Assembly: GCA_018398815.1 (NCBI GenBank)
Contig: JAFLJL010013948.1
Span: 101,636-165,635 of the forward strand
Length of the DNA: 64,000 nucleotides
Origin: Conus ventricosus
Lineage: Eukaryota > Mollusca > Gastropoda > Neogastropoda > Conidae
Reading direction: 5' to 3'
Shown: positions 57,206 to 64,000 of the stretch, piece after piece
Layout: every line of letters begins with the position of its first letter
How positions within the stretch are numbered: the stretch's first letter is position 1
The notes under the pieces: model-generated
The model's input: the letters and a program-made list of their open reading frames with translations, nothing else
The model's database searches: none
Told to the model about the DNA's origin: nothing
Program-made: the position numbers and the translations under genes

Positions 57206-59836
57206 TCGAAATCGTCCACTATAGCCATTGCGTCCACTTCAATTTCCCTGTGGAGCCTCATCAGTTGCCCAGACCGTTCAAGCGCTGGTTTGTCATGGTT
57301 GACCTCAGGCTGGTTTTGAGGAGTTTCAGCCCACTGATCGACCTCCCGCACTCAGCAGTGGTGACGGAAGGATTGCAAGCAGTCGAAGAATGACATGGAG
57401 GTTTGGAAAGAAGTTTCTGTTGCAGTGAAGAAGAGAGGCAGCAATCGTTTGAAGGGCATGGTTGTGCTGTCTGCCCTTTCCACTTGACGCACCAGCGGTG
57501 AAACTCGACTGGAATTTCTCGAGAATCTGGCAGGTCAGAAAGCCCACAAGTCTGCCAGGCATGTAATGCCCTCAGGAACCCTGCATGCGTTTTCAACACC
57601 AGCAGCTTGGTCTGCGACGGAGCATTAGTCCATCTTGGACTAACTCAGCATTTTTGAACCGACTGCTGAAATCGGAAAGTAGGTGGTCCAGGAAAGGTGC
57701 TGCTATGCTGCGTCTGAAGTACTGTTCTGGTGTGTCTGCTGGCTGGTTTTGTCTGAGAGTGTTGACATCCTGTCCTTGGCATTGCCACATTTTCATGGAC
57801 ACTTTCTGCAAGCTCCACTGCCTGAGTGAACCAAGTTTCAAAGACGTCATCCAGGTTGCCTCGAAGATCAGCAAGAGCACTGGCTATCCCTTCAATAGCA
57901 GCATATGCTTCGACGATGTCCCTCGTTTTCTTCTGCAGGTTCACTGAGAGAGGTTTAATGTATCTGAGACAGTTTCTTGTGACCACAAACGACATCATGA
58001 AAAGCACTGCTTGTGATTGCTGCTCTCAGTCCCTGCTTTTGGGTCAGAGTTTCACTATCCCAGTCCTCGCTTTTGTTCTCAATGCCTTCCAAGCAACGGT
58101 ACACGTATGTGAACAGGTCGGTCAGGGTTTCAAACGCGTTGTGCATTTCATCCATCGGGTACGACACAAGTCTACAAGTTTTCACTTGTTGGTGATGTCA
58201 CAAGCCTCCAAGATGTGCTTCAGGAAGCGCTGCCTTTTGGAGACAACAAAAAGAAAAGCGAGAGTTGCTTCATTGTCCCGAACATGTTGCGGATGCTCTG
58301 CACATCACATGCTTTGACGATGCACAAACTGAGGCAATGTGCCGCACAGTGGAAGTAAACCGCCTTTTCATTCAACTCCACGGATCCTTGCCTGTACCCC
58401 TTTGTATTTGGCCGCCATTTTTGATCCACCATCATATCCCTGCCCCCTGATGTCTTCAACTTGCAGACCCCACTCTTCAAGACAACCAAGGATCTTTCCT
58501 GTGAGTGCTTCGCCTGTAATTTGTTCACATGGAACAAAAGCGAGAAACTCTTCCCGAATGACCTGAGATGAATCCATAAACCGCAAGACAATTGCAAGCT
58601 GCTCCCAGTTGGCTGTATACACAAACTATCATCAGCAAGGAGTGAGAAAGTTTTTGCCGTTTTGATGTCTGCCAGCAACTTGTCCCTGATGTAGTCACCA
58701 ATCAACTCAATGATGTTGTTTTGAGTGGTCTTACTGATATATGTGGCATGACCTGTACCCGAGTGAGAGGATGCTATATGTTTTGAAGAACTGTATCGCC
58801 AGATTCAATTCGAAAGCGGATGAGGCGTTGAAGTTGCTGTGATTGTCTTCATCCAGGAGTCCATCGTCCCTATGACCTCGTAAAGGAAGACCCTGTCTGT
58901 CACAGAAAGGACTGGTTGACAACACTCTTCAGAACCGCTCTGTTGTCCTTGATCCTCTGCACGTGCATGTCATTTACCTGAACATAAAATGGCTTTGGCT
59001 GGATCTCTCATGTTTGCAAAAAATGGACTCTGCCTTGATCATGGAATCTTTATGATACTGTTTCATTTGATGTTTCTTCATGTCTTCGTTTGCCTTGGTC
59101 CAGTGCCGGTATGGCCTCTTCACGAAAAGATCGAGATCATCACGCATTGGAAAACAAACACATGCGGTACAAAATGCACCATCTGTTAAGGCGAATAACA
59201 GAGCCACCTGAAATTCTTGAGCCACTCACCCCGAAACCGTCTTTGCTTATTGTTAAGAACAGTGATGGGAAATACATGCTGGGGCATTTGGGTTCCCAGT
59301 GGTTTGTCAAAATGTCCAGCTTCATCTGGGGTGACACAGGTCGTCCAGAATCCAAGATCTCCGTGATGTCACTTGACATTTGCCTGAAAACAGAATTTTA
59401 AAAATGCTGGAATCTCATAACAACTATCTCGGAGCATTAATTTCTTAATCATGTATTTATGAATGTATTTATGTGAAGGCCACGCTCTTACTAATCACCA
59501 AATCCTCCTCTTCTTTTTCGTCTAAATAATCTTAACATACCCACACGAAGATGACACTGCAGAGAAAACAGCATTTGGTGCCACTCACCAGAGGTTCGTT
59601 TCGTGTCGTAAGTCAGCCTATTGTTATTAAGTGTTCAGCTAGATAGAGAGCTGAGTAACGGAATTGAAAGCAAAAATCTCACTTACCGCCAGTTGACCAA
59701 TGACTCGATTCTGACATCGAAGGCAGATTCCAAGAAGAACAGCTTGGTCTGCAATCTCCGCTGCTACCAGCTGTCTGATCTTCGAAGACAGGACTCCCGT
59801 GAACAGTGCCTGGACTTTGGACTGGAGCTTCAGCAC
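57206..59836 (-). pseudogene. hAT/DUF4371 (ZMYM1-like) transposase
   Basis: Minus-strand gene. An exon at 59,687-59,836 (ALFTGVLSSKIRQLVAAEI) ends at a GTAAGTGAG donor (59,686-59,678). The next exon starts after TTCTGTTTTCAG at 59,383 with the TTF-type zinc finger (LDILTNHWEPKC, DGAFCTACVCFP). The body (58,220-58,705) has IGDYIRDKLLADIKTAKTFS, and 58,368-58,622 has VIREEFLAFVP and QGYDGGSKMA. The hAT C-terminal dimerisation block (VTTAECGRSISGLKLLKTSL) is at 57,261-57,599, and coding continues to ...AIVDDF at 57,210. Frameshifts occur throughout. A Ser/Thr-rich first exon may lie at 60,077-60,210. hAT transposases cut and paste DNA, leaving 8-bp duplications. Confidence 0.8.
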
Positions 59837-59913
59837 ACTGAAAAAAAACCCAAATGATTAGGCTCAGGAACCACACCTTTAATATAAAAGAAATCAATTT
59901 CCACTCAAAAGTA

Positions 59914-59974
59914 TTACCTTTCAATATACCCATGCATACAATCACACGCACACGCAGAAAGAGAGAGAGGGGAG

Positions 59975-60054
<80 letters not shown>

Positions 60055-60076
60055 AGAGAGAGAGATGCGTGCTACC
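59914..60076. repeat. (GA)n microsatellite in hAT intron
   Basis: Interrupted GA tract; counterpart of the CT tract at 34,468-34,582 in the left arm. Confidence 0.95.
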
Positions 60077-60442
60077 TTCGATTCTGTGGGAAGGCTGCAA
60101 GGCAAAGCCGCATCAGCATCCAAGCCAACCACACTCGAGCCTGCTGCTTTTTTAGGTCCTGAGTCTTCATGTCTGGTTGAGGATGCTGTTTGTTTAAAAA
60201 TGAAATACAAAGTGTGTACGGGAATTTCGAAATATAATATCAGCCAAAGTCAGTAAACAACTGTTTATTCCTTTCATTCAATTGGATACAGACTCATGTC
60301 GCAAACAAACAAGCAAAAGGCTTCTATTCAGTGAGTAACGGGTCAGGACAAAGTATATATATCACAATGAAGAAAACTATGAGCACATATTTGGAGTAGA
60401 AGGTCTGATGTACCTAATTACGTTAATAATTCGTTTCATAGG

Positions 60443-60490
60443 AACACACACACACACACACACACACACTACACACACACACACACACAC

Positions 60491-60533
<43 letters not shown>

Positions 60534-60592
60534 ACACACACACACACACCACACCCCACACGCACACACACACACACACGACACACACACAC
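60443..60592. repeat. (CA)n microsatellite in hAT element
   Basis: Counterpart of the (GT)n at 33,920-34,082. Confidence 0.95.
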
Positions 60593-61383
60593 AAATAAAG
60601 AATTAATGTACCGAAATGAATTCAACTTTAATTTAACTCGGGCAAGAATCAATATTGTAACAATTTCCTCCATAAAAATAGTGCAAGCTAACGCTCTATA
60701 TAATAACTGTGTCACACTGACAGTGCTGCTGTTGTGGCATTACCAATTTTTTTATTTAGATCTGAATATCAAACTAAATTTTGGTCAACAAATTGTTCCT
60801 GTTTCAAGTTTGCTTCGAATCCCATAATACGTAATACCCTTATGAAAAAACTGCTCACCTTCTGTTGTTTTCAACGGACTGAGTAGATCGAAAAAAAGAT
60901 GAAATTTTTCGGGAGCCTTCGGCATGAATGCCACTCAAAGTCCGCTTCGGCATCTTGACGTCAAACAAAAGAAAGGGGCAATACTCTAAGACTCTAGTAA
61001 GAGTCATGCCCTTCTGTTTTGCGTGGCTCTTTTACCGCATTCTTTTCAAAATAATACATGTATTACCACTCGCAAATTGTTTGAAAGTTTTGATAGAGAT
61101 GAAGTCCGGCACATTTGTTTCACAAGGTTTCGAGACAGGTTGGGTTTTTTTTTGGGGTTTTTTTCACAAGTCTTAGAGAATTAAAAAAACCGTTTTTCTT
61201 TTTTTTTTTTTTTTGACAGCCGAGGGGGGGGGGGGGGGGGGGTGGAGGGGGTTTCCGTGCAACTGGGAAACCCCCCATAATCCGCCACTGTAGGTCTACA
61301 TAATTTGTACTATCTCCAACGATGGATTCACTTTGTGCTCATACGTTTTGGTGCTTTAGCTATGATTGACCTGAAAAACAAGT

Positions 61384-62090
61384 TGAAGAAGAAGAAGAAG
61401 CAGAAGAAGAAGAAGACGAAGAAGAAGAAGAAGTAGTAGTAATAGTAGTAGTAGTAGTAGTAGTAGTTGTAGTTGTAGTAGTAGTAGTAGCAGTAGTAGT
61501 AGTAGTGGAATTGGTGGTAGTATAGTAGTAGTAGTAGCAGCAGCAGCAACAACACTGCAGCAGGCAACAACAGCAGCAGCACCAGCAGCAGCAGTAGTAA
61601 TAGTAGTACTTGTTGTTGTTGTTGTTGATGTTTTAAGCAGCAGCAGTAGCTATTTTGAGTAGCAGATGTTGCTACTGTTGGAATGGAGTAGTAGTAGTTG
61701 CAGTAGAACTAGAAGCAGTAGCAACAGAGAGAATAAGTGCAGAAGTAGCAACAGCAGCTGCAGCCAAAATCATGTATGCTTCTCCTCTTGCCCCCCCTCC
61801 TCCTGCTCCTCCTCCTCCTGCTCCTCCTCCCCCTCTTCTCCTCATTTTCCTATTGTTGTTGTTGTTGTTTCTGTTGTTGTTGCACTCTTCTTTCTTCTTT
61901 CCTTTTTCTTGTTCTTCTTTTTCTTCTTTTTCCTTTTTCTTCTTCTTCTTCTTTCTTCTTCTTCTCCTCCTCCTCTTCCTTCTTCTTTTTCCTTTCCTCT
62001 TCGTCCTCCTCGTCCCCGTCCTCTTCGTCCTCCTCGTCCCCCGTCCTCTTTCCTCCTCCTCCTCCTCCTTCAACCCGTTCACCTTCTCCC
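61384..62090. repeat. Trinucleotide tracts (GAA, GTA, CAG, then CTT/CCT)
   Basis: Inverted counterpart of the tracts in copies A and B. Confidence 0.95.
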
Positions 62091-62232
62091 CTCCCTTTGT
62101 CCTTTGTCCAGAATTCGATTCAATTGCAAAGTGAAGCGACTGCATCCGGAAATCTAAACAAATCTAAAACCAAAATTAAGCACTGCATATTCCAAACAAA
62201 GCACAAACGAATCACAAGACAAAAAACGACTC

Positions 62233-62260
62233 GTTTCAACCTCTTAGGTCTTCTTCAGGC
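62233..62260 (-). ncRNA. Hammerhead-like motif, copy C
   Basis: On minus: CTGAAGA (62,258-62,252), GACC-TAAGA-GGTT helix, GAAAC, then ACG-AGT-CGT as a three-pair helix III followed by T, an allowed cleavage-site base. No complementary helix I is visible. This is the most complete of the copies. Confidence 0.5.
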
Positions 62261-62499
62261 AAGAAAAACAACACTCAGGACAACGAAAATGAAAATCGAG
62301 CAATCACTTATCTCAATGAATTCCGGCGCATGATGATGTAAGATATTATAAATCGTAAAAACAAGACATGGTCCCAAAAATTGACAATAAACATTTCAAT
62401 GAACATATATTAACACTTAACACCTGATCCAAAGAGTCACAACATGGCCCAGAACACAAATATCAACAACTTGTCTCATAAATAGACATGAACACATGT

Positions 62500-62830
62500 C
62501 CTGAACACAGACATGAACACATGTCCTGAGCATAGACATCAACACATGGTCCACAGCACACACATTACTATTATGGTCCACAACACAGACATCAACACAT
62601 GGTCCATAACACAGATATCAACACATGGTCCACAGCACACGCATTACTATTATGGTCCACAACACAGACATCAACACATGGTCCACAACACAGACATCAA
62701 CACATGGTCCACAACACAGACATCAACACATGGTCCACAACACAGACATCGACACATAGTCGTCCACAACGCAAACACCAACACATCGTCAACAACACAG
62801 ACCATCAACACTGGTCCACAACATAGACAT
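62500..62830. repeat. 26-bp minisatellite, copy 4 (inverted)
   Basis: About 12 units of ACACAGACATCAACACATGG with short interruptions. The long frame here (from 62,513) is a repeat artefact running into real coding sequence. Confidence 0.93.
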
Positions 62831-62839
62831 CAAGCCACG

Positions 62840-63241
62840 CAAGATGGCGCCTGCAGACAACAACTGATAGTTCAGTGCTGTGGATGCTGCTATGTTCCGT
62901 CAAAGCAAACAAGAGACACTCAAACCAGTATCCGGAAAAGCTGCATACCAATACTGTGTGCAAAAGGATGCACTGAGGATGTGCTAACAAAGCACGGAAA
63001 TGATGAAGGGACAAATCGCAATTCGGAGTTGAGGAGACCGTTCAGTTTGTCCGTCGTCAAGGATGGGCTGGAGTCTAGGCCAAGAAACAACAATGGTCCT
63101 ACAGACAACATCAACTCCGTGAGTACCACACAGACCTTCGCTAAGATCGAAGGCACAATTACCTCTCTGTGTGATGTGGTAGCGAAGCTGGAAGAGCACA
63201 TAAGACCTCTGCCCTGCCTAGAAAGGACTGGGCCAGCATAG
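62840..63241 (+). CDS. Upstream part of the esterase-element protein
   Basis: The frame that leaves the minisatellite continues as coding-like sequence with a Cys cluster (CRQQLIVQCCGCC) and a likely coiled coil (TTQTFAKIEGTITSLCDVVA). It stops at 63,239-63,241 and is followed by the 63,282 frame. Coiled coil plus SGNH domain recalls the ORF1 of CR1-type LINEs and some Penelope-related elements. Start codon unknown. Confidence 0.45.
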   Translation, partial: QDGACRQQLIVQCCGCCYVPSKQTRDTQTSIRKSCIPILCAKGCTEDVLTKHGNDEGTNRNSELRRPFSLSVVKDGLESRPRNNNGPTDNINSVSTTQTFAKIEGTITSLCDVVAKLEEHIRPLPCLERTGPA

Positions 63242-63281
63242 GAACACAGACAGAGCCTTCCACTACCTCTCCTATGCAGAA

Positions 63282-63986
63282 GTGGCTAGGTTCTCAACAC
63301 CGTCGAGAACAACTCCTCCAGATGATCTGTCTGTCCGAAACAAACAAAACAGAACAAAGCAGAATAGAAATGTACAGCAAAATGATAAAAACAAAAAAAT
63401 AGAAGAAAATGACAACGCAAACAAAAATGACGTCAAAGCTTCTTTGCGTCACAAGCCGAAGTCTAAGGAACAGTGCAAGAAAAATGACAACAATAACTTT
63501 AAGGCCGAGTCCAGAGACAAACAAAACGTCAAAAGACATAAAGGCCAAGTCCAGGAGAAATCAAATCCAACTTTAAACGGCCTTCCCAACATTTTATATG
63601 TAAATGACCCTATCATAAAGAAATTCAACACCAACAGACTAGGGAAGTCCTACGGATGTAAGCTGCATCAGAGTTATGCAAGAACAATAAAGGACATCAA
63701 ACCAGCAGTGGCCAAAGCAAGTGCATCTGTCAAGACACCTCCTGATGCTTTACTCATACATGTTGGATCGAAGGACCTAGAAACAGAATCAGCAGCAACA
63801 TGTTCCGGAAAAATGGCAAAGTGCGTGAGGAGTATCAGAGAAGAAAACCCTGGTCTGGCCATCATAATCGGTAAGATGGCTCCTACATCGGACCCCGACT
63901 TCAATATTAAAGGTGACTTGTACAACGCACTTTTGGTGTCAGAGCTGAATGATGACGGCGCGCGCGTCATCAAGATGGCGATGTGA
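63282..63986 (+). CDS. SGNH/esterase-like ORF1-type protein
   Basis: 234 codons. The N-terminal 100 residues are basic and Asn/Lys-rich (NDKNKKIEENDNANKNDVK), suggesting nucleic-acid binding. Residues about 105-225 look like an SGNH-hydrolase fold: ILYVNDPIIKKF, DALLIHVGSKDLE (the conserved GxxD block), MAKCVRSIREENPGLAIIIG and MAPTSDPDFNIKGDLYNALL. Such esterase domains occur in ORF1 proteins of several retroelements. The catalytic Ser block is not clear. Copies A and B contain the same protein in broken form, so this is the reference copy in the window. Confidence 0.6.
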   Translation: MARFSTPSRTTPPDDLSVRNKQNRTKQNRNVQQNDKNKKIEENDNANKNDVKASLRHKPKSKEQCKKNDNNNFKAESRDKQNVKRHKGQVQEKSNPTLNGLPNILYVNDPIIKKFNTNRLGKSYGCKLHQSYARTIKDIKPAVAKASASVKTPPDALLIHVGSKDLETESAATCSGKMAKCVRSIREENPGLAIIIGKMAPTSDPDFNIKGDLYNALLVSELNDDGARVIKMAM

Positions 63987-64000
63987 GCACCAGAAGTATT

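Larger units (their letters stand above)
57206..61290 (-). mobile_element. hAT transposon, right arm (interrupted at its 3' end)
   Basis: On the minus strand it begins at 61,290 with CAGTGGCGGATTATGGGGGG, a typical hAT terminus, next to the 8-bp TAGACCTA (61,291-61,298). The same octamer is uninterrupted in copy A (27,794-27,801). It contains a poly-G/T patch (61,150-61,250), (CA)n (60,443-60,592), (GA)n (59,955-60,064) and a transposase gene with probable introns. The 5.1-kb transposon separates the last transposase codons from the rest. Confidence 0.8.
61291..64000 (+). mobile_element. Esterase-bearing repeat element, copy C (runs off window)
   Basis: Inverted relative to copies A and B, and the best preserved. 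Order: TAGACCTA (minus strand), trinucleotide tracts (61,384-62,090), hammerhead-like motif on minus (62,233-62,258), 26-bp minisatellite (62,500-62,830), then plus-strand coding sequence. The last 14 bases of the window (GCACCAGAAGTATT) equal the reversed start of copy B. Confidence 0.8.

Overview
This is eukaryotic, animal DNA. It is AT-rich and loaded with (CA)n, (GA)n and trinucleotide microsatellites, minisatellites and layered transposable elements. The only host-type gene I can recognise is a molluscan-style GRL101-like receptor (LDLa repeats, leucine-rich repeats and seven transmembrane helices). With Penelope-like elements, an RNase H-bearing LINE and a Tx1/L1-like LINE, it points to a lophotrochozoan, most likely a marine mollusc. 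I see no bacterial, CRISPR or rRNA features. Almost every reading frame is broken by small indels, and there is a 100-N gap at 51,401-51,500. Part of the decay may therefore be uncorrected long-read error rather than biology.

Layout. 1-7,590: a Penelope fragment, a tRNA-like SINE head, microsatellites, a 24-bp minisatellite and two inverted copies of a palindromic GC-rich repeat. 7,591-11,523 (-): the receptor gene. 11,585-12,360: a 52-bp tandem array just upstream of it, each unit carrying a perfect TGACGTCA. 12,470-13,205: a 26-bp minisatellite. 13,419-18,930 (-): a LINE (endonuclease, RT, RNase H) split by a Penelope element with an 8-bp target duplication. 19,500-23,350 (-): a more decayed LINE. 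24,430-27,801, 30,437-33,225 and 61,291-64,000: three copies of an element whose ORF has an SGNH/esterase-like block. 28,049-28,447: a (TG)n/(CA)n fold-back. 28,510-29,520 (+): a Tx1/L1-like LINE 3' end.

Two of the esterase-element copies carry the same hAT-type transposon (DUF4371/ZMYM1-like transposase), inserted at TAGACCTA. The third copy, at 27,794-27,801, is the empty site. These two copies form a ~6-kb inverted duplication (30.4-36.5 kb against 58.0-64.0 kb). The right-hand hAT is in turn interrupted by a 5.1-kb DNA transposon (52,098-57,205). That transposon has 16-bp perfect terminal inverted repeats and TCGA flanks, and encodes an OTU-like cysteine protease motif plus a presumed RNase H-like transposase.

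Between the arms, roughly 40.6-48.0 kb and perhaps to the gap, lies a broken endogenous Polinton/adintovirus-like element. It has an integrase on +, and protein-primed family B DNA polymerase and hexon-like capsid on -. The two most interesting objects are this viral element and the OTU-plus-transposase transposon nested inside a hAT. The relationships between copies (target duplications, an empty site, inverted arms) give a relative order of insertions that can be tested directly.
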